DNA of 64,000 bases from Symsagittifera roscoffensis (Eukaryota; Xenacoelomorpha; Acoela; Convolutidae). How positions within the stretch are numbered: the stretch's first letter is position 1; each line of letters begins with the position of its first letter. Location: positions 43,453,080 through 43,517,079 of the forward strand of contig NC_087068.1 in the NCBI RefSeq assembly GCF_963678635.1, written 5' to 3'. The notes under the pieces were generated by a model. The model saw only the letters and a program-made list of their open reading frames with translations. It made no database searches and had not been told where the DNA came from. Both the position numbers and the translations under genes were made by a program. This document shows, in pieces, positions 42,690-55,400 of the stretch.

Positions 42690-43428
42690 ATATCGAATTA
42701 GGGGTTGCGAATTTGGCCTCCAATTTTGAATGCCCGAATCATTTTCATTTTAGCTAACGAGATAAGACGATTTTTGAGATTTTTTCAAAAATTATCTGAA
42801 ATTTCAAATAACAAAATAATTTAAAAAATTTGAAATTCCCAACCCTGTAGTTGGGCGCTGTCAGAGTACGCTAAGGAGTTACAATTCTTGCCTCCAAATA
42901 TGACTGTTCAAATCCTTGTAGTTTTCGAGATATGACGTTTTTTGTGATTTTTTCTGAAAATTTTCAGAAAACATAAATTTTTTTTTCGCAAAATCTGAAA
43001 TTCCCAACCCTGTTGTTGGGTCCTGTCAGAGTAATCTCAAAGATTGCGAACCTTGCCTCCAAATATGACTGCTCAATTTTTTCTAGTTTTCGAGATATGA
43101 CGTTTTTTTGTGATTTTTTCAAAAATTTTCAGAAAACTTAAATTATTAATATTTTTTTCTAAAATCTGAAATTCCCAACCCTGACAGAGTACTATCAAGG
43201 ATCGCGAATCTTGCCTCCAAATATGATTGCTCAAATCCTTGTAGTTTTCGAGATGTGACGTTTTTTGTGATTTTTTCAAAATTTTCAGAAAGTTAAAGTT
43301 ATTGTTTTTCGAAATTTGAAATTCCCAACGCTATACTTCGGTGTTGTTAGGGTACTCTAAAGAGTTGCAAATCTTGCCACATGCGAATGATAAACGCGAC
43401 TGCTCAAATGCTTTTAGTTTCCGAGATG
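42690..43428. repeat. Tandem repeat, about 150-171 bp unit, running into the gap
   Basis: GAAATTCCCAAC recurs at 42832, 42997, 43168 and 43318 (spacing 165, 171, 150). Each unit also contains TTGCCTCCAAATATGA and TTTTCGAGATATGACGTTTTTTG. A worn partial unit precedes at about 42690. The last unit is cut by the assembly gap. Confidence 0.9.
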
Positions 43429-43628
43429 NNNNNNNNNNNNNNNNNNNNNNNNNNNNNNNNNNNNNNNNNNNNNNNNNNNNNNNNNNNNNNNNNNNNNNNN
43501 NNNNNNNNNNNNNNNNNNNNNNNNNNNNNNNNNNNNNNNNNNNNNNNNNNNNNNNNNNNNNNNNNNNNNNNNNNNNNNNNNNNNNNNNNNNNNNNNNNNN
43601 NNNNNNNNNNNNNNNNNNNNNNNNNNNN
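43429..43628. other. Assembly gap, 200 N
   Basis: Exactly 200 N, probably an arbitrary gap size. The tandem repeat on its left suggests a collapsed or unassembled array. Confidence 0.99.
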
Positions 43629-45092
43629 TGTGAGTTTAGCGATATTAGATCAAAATTAGACCATTTTGTTGCATGAAAGCTAATAGGGAAACAGCTGCTT
43701 TTTATAAACTCGCTTCTCTTTTTTTAGTCAAAACCCAAACAATTTTTTCCCTAACTCCAGCTACAAATTTTTTGAAACCAGAAAATAGCAAATTGTTTTT
43801 AAGTTGTGTAATTACAATTTTGTTTTTGGTTGTGGACAGATTTTGCGACAATTTTTTTTAGTCGCGCAAAGTTGTTTTTTTTTAAGCCGCTCGCACATTT
43901 TTTTTTTGTTTTTATTGTACTCGCAAACGCATTTCCGTTGTCTGCTTAATATTGGTTAAACAGATTTTTAAACGCGACAGAAAGAATCGTGGTCGCAATG
44001 GATTGGTAAAATATCACGATCGCCCCAAACCTGGTAGCATATAAGATACAAATTTGAGATTTAAATCCGCAATTTTTCATAATTTTGTATCACACACTGA
44101 AAAATACTCTGTACATCCCTGAGACAACCCTGATTAGACTTATAGTTGTCGATAAGAGCTAAGGTGATCAATTTCAAACTTTTAATTTTTGATTTCAAGA
44201 ATTTTCTGATTGAGCGTTGGCTTGAAATTTAACTGAAACTTCAAATATGCTGGAAAGAAAAGTTTTTTTTAAGAAATAGAAAACAAACTGTTGAAATATA
44301 TCACATTAAAAAGAAAAAAAGACTGCTCGTATATCAAAATAAAGCTCTGATTGTTCCGACTATCCATTTTTAGCTTTCAATTGCATATTATAAGCACTTG
44401 ACATTGTGGTAAGGCGTTCTTCTTAAATGTGCCAGAAAACCGTATTATTGATCTCTGCCATGATAATGATAATGTGTGAGGACGCGCTTTTACTGGAACT
44501 CTAGCTTCACGTCTACCACAGCCTAGCCGATTTCGGCTGCACAACTGGCACTACGTGTAAATTCTGTAGGCCAAAAAATACAACAAATAGCTTCGCTCGA
44601 CAAAATCACTCAGGCTGGATAAGAGAAACGGAATGTGTTTAGACAGGCTGGATAGTTTTTTCATAGATCCTCTGCGTGTTGCAAAAAGCACAGTTTATAT
44701 GATTATTATCATACTTTTTGATTAACACATCTTTGTTAAACTACAAGTTTTGGACTGTTAATATCAAGTATAAAGATGTTAATAATTGATTTGTATAAGG
44801 AAATGGCCCTTTGTGTACCTGCTTTCAATTTAGAAAATTTCGTTAGCGTGATAATAAAATGTCGAGACTAGCGTGATAATCAATTGTCGAAACGTAGCAT
44901 TTAGCATATGTGCCTCTGAGCATGCGATGATTACTTTTAAGGTGTTCGTATGGAAGAAAATTAAATCAACCTAACTTCTTAGCTCATATGATTTTAAATC
45001 AGAAAAAAAAATTTCACTCACTTTAAAATATTAGATATTTGGCAACAAGCACTCTGCTCAAATTTAATTTTCAAGTTTATGTACGCAAATTT
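43629..45092. other. Gene-free AT-rich region right of the gap
   Basis: No supported gene or RNA. Homopolymer T/A tracts are frequent. Confidence 0.5.
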
Positions 45093-45440
45093 TAACACAA
45101 AGGCAAAGCTGCGCTTCGCAAACGCTAGCGAGAACCCGACAAAAAGTACTAGAGTTCTAAAAAATGCAATAACAAAAAGTAAAAATGGGTGTTGAATTAG
45201 TTAAAATTCGCGACTTCTGAAAGTCGAACATACGACCTACAGCGCCCTAGAAATCATGAGTCTCACGAAATAAGCACTCAGCCATGGACGCTTAGTCCAT
45301 AACAAACACTAGCAAGAAATAAAGCCGAGAACAGATGCTATGAAATATGAAATATCCATGCTACAGATCGTGATTGGAGCAACAAAAAGCACTCAAGTGA
45401 ACACATTTAATGAAAGTTTTTTTTGTGAGTTAGGTTAGAG
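45093..45440 (-). repeat. tRNA-derived SINE, copy 1
   Basis: On the minus strand, about 45300 to 45226, GCGTCCATGGCTGAGTGCTTA is followed about 45 bp later by GTTCGAC: an A box and a B box in a type II (Ser/Leu-like) tRNA arrangement. The tRNA-like part is flanked by sequence shared with 62827-63156 (ATAAAGC(C/A)GAGAAC, then CTACAGATCGTGATT, and the head ACACAAAGGCAAAGCT). The split homology to another copy with a different tRNA body marks it as a dispersed SINE, not a functional tRNA gene. Confidence 0.7.
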
Positions 45441-47070
45441 AAAGAAAAAGATTCGTACTAAAACAGTAGCCTTTCACTAGCATAAAAATACAAGCGGGTC
45501 ATTTGCAAACTTTTGCATTGGCATGATAATCGACAAAACTCTGATAGGCGGTGTTATATTTTAAGTATTATAGCATATGTCTTCAGAGTTTCAAAAGAGC
45601 AATTAACGCGTAGGTGCAAATCGATTATTTAGTAAACTGTTGGGCTGTTTAAGTGGCTTTTTTCGGTGCATATTTTTTTATCAACTGACCTGGTGACTAT
45701 GGGGTTTTTTAAATAATTGAATTAAACCAAAATCATACACAGAGTTTTGTTAAGAAATCAGAATTTTGTTTTAAAAATGCATTAATTTACTTCTGGCGAA
45801 ATTTTAAGCAAATTTTGTTTCTTTTGTCTAATCTTTAACCCAGTTTGAGAAAAATTTCTAATGTTGTTCAAACGGATAATTTAAAATAGCACTGTATACA
45901 TTTCTCACTTTCCTCACTTTTCAAAGGCGTCGTTTTAAAAAAACTCATAGGCCACAGTAAAAAAATAACTTTCATTCAACAAATGGTTGTCATTTCTGAG
46001 AGCTTTCTGAGAGCTCAACTTTCTGAGAGCTCAACAGATAAACAACGCCATTTGGAGCAAACAGGTACTTCAAAGAACTCTTTTGAATCAAGTTTCAAGT
46101 TCAGAGTTAATTCGATATCTTAAGACGTGTTGTTTGATATTGACAAGATTGTTATAAATTATAGTTTTTTTTAAAGAAGTTGGCTCGAATAGTCACGCTG
46201 GAATAAACTGATTAATTCTAAACTTGCGCAAAGTCTAATTAATTCTAAGCTTGCGAAAAGTCAGACTCGCCCGGGCTGAGGTGTTCGACTCATGGTTTGG
46301 CCGAAACGGTCGAACGGTGTCTGCTTTTCGTCACAAATTAAGACTAAGGCGAATATTTGTTGAGTAAAATCTCGGGCATCACTCATTCAATTACTTTTGG
46401 ATAAAAAATGTTTTATAATTGAAGAGATTGAGCTTCAGGCTATGGTTGCACAAAGACTCTGTTAGACCTAGAGAATTGAAACTCGTGGGATATTAATTTT
46501 TTTGCTGTTTATATTTCAAGAAAGAGGAGAGTTTTACTCTTGGGCAAACTCAAAATGACAAAAATTATGCTAAAAAACTTAGCTTCGTTTTGTAAATTTA
46601 GCTTAGTTGAATTGCGAAAAACTCTTGCAATGAAAAACAATTATAAAAATGGTTGAAACAGGTAAACGTTGATGCAATTGGAAAGTAAGATGGCCGCCTT
46701 AGAGTTTTGTAAACTGATCTCGCCATTTTTAAATATATTTTTGAATGTTTGAAACGACTAGCAATTTTAAAACAAAAAAGAAATTGTTCAAACAAGTTAA
46801 GTTACAAAATTCAAACTATGCTTTAATATTCTGAGCGTTTTTCTCGTCATTTAATACAGAATTTTAGTTTAGAGATTTCCAGCATTCTCAAAAGGGCCTT
46901 CAATAAAGAAACAATAATGGCGCTTAGTTGATCTTTCTGTGTGAACAAAGTAATGAAAGTTCAACAAATAAACATCTGTATTCGAGCATTAATTACTTTA
47001 TTTCTTCAGAATTGCGCTTGAATTGAATCGAAAATACTGTTACAATATTTAAAACTCTGGGGTATTTGAA
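45441..47070. other. Gene-free AT-rich region
   Basis: No supported gene or RNA. One GC-rich island near 46265-46330 is unexplained. Confidence 0.5.
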
Positions 47071-47442
47071 ATGAGGTCTAAAAACTGTTACATTCTTTTG
47101 TTTTTACACTTTTTGAAACAACTTTGTTGGTTGTCTTCAGCTGATGACATAGTTGTTACAAATAGAGCTCAACCAACCTGGCAATCTCAAACTTTCGAGT
47201 TTCAGAGAGGAAAGGTTCCAGATCGCTCAGACTATTGCAAGCGTTACAGCCGGTCTTACTGTCTAAGTGCATTCTCAGCTCGAGCCGGCGCTCTTGAGAC
47301 TCCAGGCTGGTTTTTCTCTTTCCCCTTTTTCCCTTTTCCCAGTAAGGACAATCAATATTTTCATTCCTTTTTTTCTCACTCACAAAAAAATCTATGTTCT
47401 GTTAATATCAGCAGATTTATAAGGGGGCTAATTTTTTCATAA
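47071..47442 (+). CDS. Doubtful ORF with signal-peptide-like start
   Basis: 123 residues. The first 24 are a hydrophobic run (ILLFLHFLKQLCWL) that resembles a signal peptide. The next part (WQSQTFEFQRG...) is more GC-rich than its surroundings, but the C-terminal half is F/S/P-rich and non-coding in character. It may be a repeat relic that happens to be open. No family is recognised. Confidence 0.2.
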   Translation: MRSKNCYILLFLHFLKQLCWLSSADDIVVTNRAQPTWQSQTFEFQRGKVPDRSDYCKRYSRSYCLSAFSARAGALETPGWFFSFPFFPFPSKDNQYFHSFFSHSQKNLCSVNISRFIRGLIFS

Positions 47443-48590
47443 AACCACGGCGATTTGTAAGTACAACAACTTCTGCTGGTTCAGGGGTCAAGATTTTCAT
47501 TGCATGACTTTATTTTTGTCAAAAACATGTGAGATGGTTTCTGGATTCTTACAAAATAATAAAATTAAATTTTTATCAGGCTCACAAATTAGTAGACTAA
47601 AAATAAAATAAGATATTGGTAATAACTAAATCCCAGAATGAAGCCAGAGAAAACGACATCAAAAATGGTCCGTGTTCAAACGTGTTTAAAAATTTTTTTC
47701 AAACTGTATGCTGCTGAAAAAAGTAAAAAAAAAACATTAGATCAAAAAAATTGCTTATAAAAAGTAGATTGAACTCACTGTTGGTAACCAGTATATTTTT
47801 TGAGTTTGGAAACGTTGGAGACCAACTATCGTACTAACACTACCAGTTTTTATCAACAACACTACCACCAAAACGATGAATTTGAGTTTCGTCACATCAG
47901 TTGAATTTAAAATTTGTCAAGTCATGTTTGCCCATTAAAAAATTGTAATAAAAACTTTGAATTTTTAAAACAATTTCTATGTATTATAGGCTTACGTATT
48001 TTAGGCTTATACATAGTTTTTCAAAGTTAGTCCCATATCGGAGCCAGGAAATGAACATTTCCTTTTTTCGCATGGTTATTAACTTTTTAGTTTTCTTGTG
48101 AGCACTTGTACATACCTGTCTAGCAATTAGTTTTTTTATTGTTTACCTTATTGAGATCTTCAGAAGAAACTTTGTTTCCTAGTATTTTGACCAAATTTTT
48201 ATTATAACTTTTTTTACCTAAAATTTTAAACAGTTCGTGGGAGATGTAAATCAGGGGAACTGTAGAGTTGATAATACTCAGCTAAGCGCTTTAGAATCTT
48301 ACTTTTTCCTCATAAATAATATGTGTGGCTGACTGATCAAGTTTTTTTTAGCCGTAATTTAACACGTTGAAATTAAAAAACAAGTGGAATTTAAATTTAT
48401 AAACTTGTTGTGATTTTGTTAAGGTCTTGCAAAGCAAATAGAAAATCCCGAAGAAATTGTTCATTTTTAAAAGGATTTCTTTGATAAATTTCCTCCTGCT
48501 AAAATTGAGATCAGAGTCAATCTTAATATCCAGTTTTGTGAGTGTTAAGAGTAAGAGTAATGCTTATTGCATTTTGATTATCTTTGTAGT
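47443..48590. other. Gene-free AT-rich region
   Basis: No supported gene, RNA or repeat family. Confidence 0.5.
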
Positions 48591-48699
48591 AGTTAGAACA
48601 TAGTTGACGATGCCCCAGGGAAAAAGAGCCCGGCCTGAGGGCACGAAGTGCCCGAGTGCAGCTCTTTTGCGCGAGGTCATCTTCAACTATGTTCTAACT
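48591..48699. repeat. Nested inverted repeat, 109 bp
   Basis: The outer arms 48591-48612 and 48678-48699 are inverted copies (22 bp, one mismatch). An inner pair AAAAGAGC (48622-48629) with GCTCTTTT (48661-48668) is perfect, and the centre is GGGCAC-GAA-GTGCCC (48639-48653), a six-bp stem with a three-base loop. As single-stranded RNA or DNA it would fold into one long hairpin with internal loops. It is much more GC-rich than its surroundings. It may be a small foldback element or a structured RNA. A partial echo of the inner part occurs just downstream (48710-48780). Confidence 0.8.
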
Positions 48700-49042
48700 G
48701 TTGAAGATTATGTTTTTGCTCTTCCTGAGGGAAAGATGCCAGAAAATTGTGAAAGAGCCCGGAAAAGTGCGCGAAACTATGCAAATGATTTCTTCTTTCA
48801 TTCATGCGTTCTAATATTTCTTTTTTCATTCATGCCTTGTCGTGAAAGAACATGAGTGAGAGAGCAAAAACATACTCTTCTTGAATGACGTTCTCTGAAA
48901 ATTGCAGTATCATCAGCTTATACACTTTTTTTGTAATTTTGTTCAGGATCTAGAGCATTTACAAAAATCTTCATCTTTTTTCAACAAATTTGCCATCATT
49001 CAAAATCGAAAAGCAGGGAAAAGAGAAGAGTCGTGATGAGGA

Positions 49043-49494
49043 ATGCAATATGATGCTAATTATGACCGATTTGATGCACAACTCAATGATAGTTTAAATG
49101 TGATTCATGAAACTATACGGCAGCAAATTGAACAACTTTTTCGACCAATTTTTCATCGGCATAACAACTATGATTATCCGGAGCCATGTTGTTATGGACA
49201 GTATCATAACTATTTTCACCACGGGTTCTTTGAGTTGCATGTTACGCCTCTAGAGTACCTGGAGAAAATGACAGATTATTCGGAAGAAAACAAGTTTCTC
49301 AATTTTATTTACTCTTTTTTCCACGCCGAGTGTCAAACTAATATCATTGTTCGTATTGGTTTTGGCAGTGGGCCTTTGATCAGGAAAAACCACCACATCG
49401 GCGGAGGATTTTCGACAACTAAGTCGGAATCAAGTCTCATATTGTGGCAGATATACTATGCCACAAAATCTTTAAGAAAAATATTGCTGAGAGG
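49043..49494 (+). CDS. Unrecognised ORF, about 150 residues
   Basis: Open frame from ATG at 49043. The first 140 residues have coding character: helical start (DRFDAQLNDSLNVIHETIRQQIEQL), a tyrosine/histidine-rich middle (NNYDYPEPCCYGQYHNYFHH) and a later helix. The frame is open to 49528, but the last residues overlap a tRNA-like sequence and are probably not part of the protein. No family is recognised. It may be a remnant of a foreign or transposable gene, possibly continued by the segment at 49915-50307. Confidence 0.35.
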
Positions 49495-49570
49495 GGGTGA
49501 ATTGGCTAAGTCACCACCTCGCAGTTGAAAGGTAGGTGGTTCGAGGCGCACTAAAATCCGAGCTCAATGC
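49495..49570 (+). other. tRNA-like sequence, weak
   Basis: TTGGCTAAGTCACC followed about 30 bp later by GGTGGTTCGAGGC resembles an A box and B box. No clear cloverleaf with acceptor stem could be drawn. It may be a SINE head. Confidence 0.25.
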
Positions 49571-49914
49571 TTAAAGTGCAAGGAAACGCTAACTATCCTA
49601 GAAAAACAACCAAAAAAATTTGCATGTGATTATTAACGTAAGTATAACAATGATTCTTTGAAACGAGCTGAACAATATGTTTTTATCAACAGTTGTGCAG
49701 ATAAGTTTATGCAAAAGCTAACTGCCATGGTAAAATTTCAGTAAGATTGACTTTTAAAAAAAGAGTTTCCAAACTACCGAAGTATACCATTAAAACTTCG
49801 CGTCCTTTTTTCCCAATTAAAGGAATTTTATAAATGTTTCCCTTTTTTCTCATGTTTTATCGTTTTTGTTGTTAGATAATATGTATATCTGCGAAAAACG
49901 TTTTTAAAGGCCTG

Positions 49915-50307
49915 GGTATCCATTCCAACTTGGAACTATTCCAAATACACCAGCAATTCCTTACGCGAACCCACAAGACTTCTTGACATTCAGATGGTTC
50001 AAATACAACATTATCTGCCGTGAACAACCCTGGATATGTCATTCGAATGCTGAGGTGGGAGAATCTTCATCCAGTGTTGGAGACAAACTGGTATCACATC
50101 CCATATTTGACTAGTTCCAGTGAAAACATAGTTAAAAATACTTATTCTCGATCCTTTATTTCTATCAATTTACGGCTAATGGAAGCATTTTTGGCATTTG
50201 ATAACAAAAGTTGCCGTGACACAAATGTTGATCATAAAAAAATTCGGTTTAAAAAAGCTTGGAGTTCTTCAAACTTACACGGATATTTTTATAGAGAGGA
50301 TAAATAA
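49915..50307 (+). pseudogene. Unrecognised coding-like segment with a frame change
   Basis: From about 49915 one frame reads a proline/phenylalanine-rich segment (PFQLGTIPNTPAIPYANPQDFL) up to about 50020, then a second frame continues with NNPGYVIRMLRWENLHPVLE to 50307. Both parts have protein-like composition, so a single gene with one frameshift or a tiny intron near 50020 is likely. It lies 400 bp right of another coding-like ORF in the same direction. Function unknown. Confidence 0.3.
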
Positions 50308-52140
50308 AATTCATTTCAATAAGTTCTGTTTTAACGAAAATGAAGTTGAAAAGTATGTTCCCGTTTTTTATATTTTCTTTTAAATTGCATGAAAATGTTT
50401 TCAAAAAACAATGAATCTAGCTTTTGGTTAAATAATTGTAGCAATTAAAAGTTGTGAACCTAGAACACAATACATACAAACAGTTCCAACACACACTCAG
50501 CTGCTTATAACCTCAATAGGAAAAAAAAACAAATATCTCGAAAGTGTTTCAATTTCATTAAAACATAAAATTGGACAGAAAACACACAAAAAGAGTTTTT
50601 TTTCGAAAGAATTAAGAAGAAGATGGGGATAGCGGAACCGATAGCATTTCTAATGTCACTCTTGAGTTTTTTCGGCAATACACAACTTAAGCTTTCATGC
50701 TGATGTTACATTTAAACGCATCCCCCTGTTAATTTACCAAGTACATACTCCGCGTGGCATTATAACCACTGTACTCAGATTAACAGCAGCTATATGGAAT
50801 CAATTTTTATAAAGCAACAATACTGCTCGTAAATGAGCGAAGCCCTGAATGTTCCGACTGCCTTTTAAATTCTATGAATCAGTTTTCGCTTTATAACAAT
50901 TATTGAATTTTTTGAAAAAGGTGAATTTTTGAAAAAAAAATTGAGATTTTTTTAAAGAAAAAATCAAGCCATATAAAGTACAAGGTGATAGAATTTGCTC
51001 CAAGTAACAAAGAAATTATGACAAACTGCCTGCTTTAACCAATTTGGAAAGATTTCTAAGACGGATTAAATATCCGCTTATGTTCTAATAGCGCAAAATA
51101 TATCGCGCGGTAATTGTCCCAATTTGACAAAAATGGCATTCCTTAAACCCCATAATTTTACAAAAAATAATCACAGGTAAAATATCTTTTTATATTTGAG
51201 CTCAGAGCAACAATACCTTTCAGTTTATTTTTAAAAATTCTGTCAAAAATGGCTAGTTAAAAAGTGGAAATTTATCTGAAGTAAAAAATCACCCCGAGCG
51301 CAAACATTCCGTCACTAATATTGCGATTGCAATCTTTAAGCCTCCATAATTTTTCGAAAAATGATCACAGATGAAATTTTTTCTAAATTTGAGTTCAGAA
51401 AAACATTACCTGCTAGTATGAAAAACTTCTGTTGAAATTGGCTAGCTAAAAATCGAAGTTTTTCTGGAGCAAAAAAAACCACTGCGAGCAGAAATGTTCC
51501 GTCACTTCTTTGAAAGTCGGAACAAAACGAACAATTGCAACAAAAGATATAATAATCAATGAACAAATAACAAATAATCTTAACCCGTTTCAGCTGGCAC
51601 TTTTCAACTAACTTTGACGGTAAAAACCACTTGATATCAAAGAAACTTTGGCGCTTTCAGTCTTGGATCTGTAACTGCAATTTTTTTCTTTTATCTTTAG
51701 AAAAAAGTTACAGCTTCAAACGAGTTGCTTGTACATGCCAGTTGTCTGTTTTTGTGAGTTTTGAAATGTCTGTTTTATGGAATTGCTAGCTATTTTTTTT
51801 AACCTTTTGCTTCCTCCGATTTTTTACGGCAATTAAAAATTGCATACATGATTTGTAGAATGATTTGTAGAAATGGTTAAGCAGAAGCATCGATAAGGCT
51901 GATTAACATGTGTAGTATCTTTCTTCAGGCGCAGGAAGTGTAATGCAATATAAAGTTTCGCTGATAAAAATTCTCAAAATCATTTACAAGAACAAACTTG
52001 AACATGCTTTGTGGCTGTTTTTTATTTTAGGTTACTTTTTCACGTTTTTCCAGGGCTTCGGTTAAAAATAAATAAAATTGATCATCCTTGAACTTGGGCC
52101 CCGTTTTATATGCAGATGGTCAATATTGCATTAAACTATC
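50308..52140. other. Gene-free AT-rich region
   Basis: No supported gene or RNA. Around 51140-51500 two related segments (TTTTACAAAAAATAATCACAGGT and TTTTCGAAAAATGATCACAGATGA, 180 bp apart) form a worn duplication of about 180 bp. Confidence 0.5.
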
Positions 52141-52144
52141 TGCA

Positions 52145-52335
52145 CTAGGGACCACTAGCGGATTAAGGGGGGGGGGGCGGTGCGGGTTTTGAAGCCCCCT
52201 TTTTAGGGATTCAATCCCCTGCCGACACAAAGGGTACCCCTTTGTACTATTTTGAGACATCCATATTTGGCTGACTGACCCAAATTTCTTTCTAAACGCG
52301 TGTTTGGCGCCTAAATACACCAATTTTGAGGGGGG
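52145..52335 (-). repeat. G-run dispersed repeat, copy 1
   Basis: AGCGGATTAAGG then a long G run, GCCCCCTTTTTAGGGATTCAATCCCCTGCCGACACAAAGGGTACC and further to GGCGCC near 52310. The same order of phrases recurs at 60509-60665. It lies at the left edge of the large satellite array. Confidence 0.7.
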
Positions 52336-52489
52336 GGGGAGCGCGCGACAAAAAAAAACAAAGCAATTTATTAGTCAAAATTTTCCGAAAAGTTGGTAAA
52401 AACACATTTTTGGCCTGTTTTTTTTTTAAATTACCTGCAGCGCAGAAAATTTGGCCAAAAAGAGTCTTGTCAAAAAACGCTGGCAAACT

Positions 52490-55400
52490 ATAAGATTTTT
52501 TTCTAAAACATTGCCCTCCTTGAGAAAATTTTAAGTCCAACTCTGCTGGGGACAGTTCAAGGTCAAAAAACACTAAAAAGAAAACCTAGGGCTCAGAAAA
52601 TTATTTTGATTGACCAAAATAAGGTCGAACAAAATTTTGAGTTTTTTTGAAAATCTCCACCTTTCCTTGAAAAAATCCTAGATCCGTCCTTGCTAGGGAC
52701 AGTTCAGGGTCGAAAAAACTGAACATTAAGCCAAAAAATACAGGAAAGGTTCTCAAATGGTTCCAAAATCATTTGATTTCTACGGATACCTAAACTTCGT
52801 GAAAAAACTATCTTCACGCACAAATTGTGATAAAACGAAAAAAGTTAGGAAAAAAACCAGAGGCAAAATAGAGTGAAAAAGAGTGAAAAAGAGGCAAAAT
52901 AAAACCAATCAACTCAGAAGATTGCGCACATACCAAGTTTTAATTTTTGGTGGAAGTTCAACACCCATTCTGAGCTTCAATGGTGTTCAGCATTTACCTC
53001 TGATTAGTTTCCATATTCGTTACAAATTATTTTGTACTCATATACACATCAGTCGCAGTAGATTGATTATACACGCCCTCAGTACAGTTGTTCATAGCAA
53101 ACACAAAACATCAACACGGGGTAAATGGTTTAGTTTAAAATTTACTATGTGATTTTGAATATTAATAGGGAATAATAAAAAAACACGTATATAACAGCAT
53201 AAAAAAATTTACTAGCTTCTATTCGCGTTGTTTTTATTGCTATTCTGGAGGAAAACCTAGAGCTCAGAAAATCATTTTGGTCGGCCAAAAATTAGGTAGA
53301 CATTTTTTTAAAGTTGTGTTTTGATAGTTTGCCCAACCCCCTCGAGAAAATCTAGGGAAAATCTAGGGCCTCTGCTAGGAAGAATTCAAAGTCGTAAAAA
53401 AGTTTTAAAAATTTACGCCAAAAACTACTGAAAAGTTCACTAAATGGTTCCAGCAGTAATTAAAATTTACGTATACCTGAACGTCGTCCAAAAACGATCA
53501 CCACGCACAAATTGTGTTCGCGAAATATTTTTACGGATACCTGAACGTAAATACTTTTTACTGATACCTGAACGTCCTCCAAAAACAACCACTACGCAAA
53601 AAATGTGATCGTCGATTTTCTTTTAAGCAAAATAATTCGGAAAAGATAAAATTGAGTGAAAAAGAGGCAAAGTAGTGAGACATAACTAGGAAGACTGCTC
53701 ACATGCCGAGTTTTGGTTTCTGGTGAAAGTTCAACTCCCCTTAAAAGCTTCAATGATGTTCAGCATTTGCCTCTGATTAGTTTCCATATATAATACAAAT
53801 GAGCTGGTAATCTTATCTACTTCAGTCGCAGTAGATTAAACACGCCGTCAAAACATTTTTGTATAGCAAAATCAAATCATCAACACAGTTCAAATGGTTT
53901 ATTTTAAAAATTGTGTGATATTGAATAAAGATAAGGATGTATAAAAAAGCGCACAGATAAAAGAATAAAAATTTTACTAGCTTCTAATCGAGTAATTTTT
54001 ACTACTATTCTAGAGGAAAAACTAGAGCTCATAAAATCACTTTGGTCGACCAAAAAAATGTAGACATTTTTTTGAATGTTTCGTTTCAAAAATTTGCCCC
54101 CCCCCCTTGAGAAAATCATAGTTACTTCTCTGCTAGGGAGAGTTCATGATCAAAAAACATTGAAAATTAAACCGAAAACTAATGAAAAGATAAGTAAATG
54201 GTTCCAATATTAATTACTTTTTACGAAAGCCTGAACGTCGTCCAAAAAACATCACCATGCACAAACTGTGATCGTGGATTTTTTTTTACGAAATAGTTAG
54301 GAAAAGATAGAATCGAGTAAAAACGAGGCAAAATATTGAGATTTAAATAGGAAGACTGCTCACATACCGAGTTTTAGTTTCTGGTGAAAGTTCAACTCCC
54401 CTTAAAAGCTTCAACGATGTTCAGCATTTGCCTCTGATTAGTTTCCATATATAATACAAATGAGCTGGTAATCTTATCTACTTCACTCGCAGTACATAAA
54501 AACGCGTTCAAAACGAATTTTATAGCAAATTCAAAAAATCAACACAGGTTGAATAGTTTAATTCAAAACTTCTTACGTGATATTGAAAAACGAATCTTTA
54601 CTAGCTTCTAATTGCGTGATTTCTGTTGTAACTATTCTAGAGGTGGATCTAGGGTTTTTCCGAGCGGGACTGGACGAAACTTCGAAAAAAAATTCGAACA
54701 GCTCAGAAAAACAATTCGGTCAACGAAACAAAATTTGACAAAACTTTTGAATTTTTTTTGAAGTTTCGCATACCGAATTTAAGTTTTTGGCAGAAATTCC
54801 ACTCCCATTATGAGCTTCAATGGTGTTCAGCGTTTACCTCTAATTAGTTTTCATATTAGATTTAAATAAGCTCGTAATAATATCTACTTCATTCGCAGTA
54901 GAACAAACACGCCGTCGGAACATTTTTTATTGCAAAATCAAAACATCAACACAGGTTAAATGGTTTAATTTAAAACTTATTATGTGATATTGAATAATGA
55001 TAGGGATGTAAGAAAGCACATAGATGAAAGCATAAAATAATTTACTGGCTCCTTATCGCGTGATTTTTATAACTATTCTGAAGGAAAGACTAGAGCTCAG
55101 AAAATCATTTTGGTCGACCAAAAACAAGTAGACAAAATTTTCGAACATTTTTTTTTGAAAAATTCGCCCCCGCCTCGAAAAAATCTTAATCCAACTCTGC
55201 TAATGACAGTTCAAGGCCAAAAAACACATTAGGAAAATCTTAAGTTCAGAAAATTTTTTTGGTTGACCAAAAAGGTCGACCAAAAATTTGAGTTGTTTTG
55301 GAAATCTCGCCCTTTCCTCGAGCAAATCTTAGATCCGTCTCTGCTAGGGACAGTTCAGGGTAAAAAAAAACTAAACAATAACCCGAAAATTATTGGAAAG

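Noticed and set aside
43341-43676. Open frame across the N gap
   Set aside because: Most of it is unknown bases; there is no coding evidence on either side.
46265-46330. tRNA-like GC-rich island
   Set aside because: A GGTCGAAC phrase is present, but no A box or cloverleaf could be drawn.
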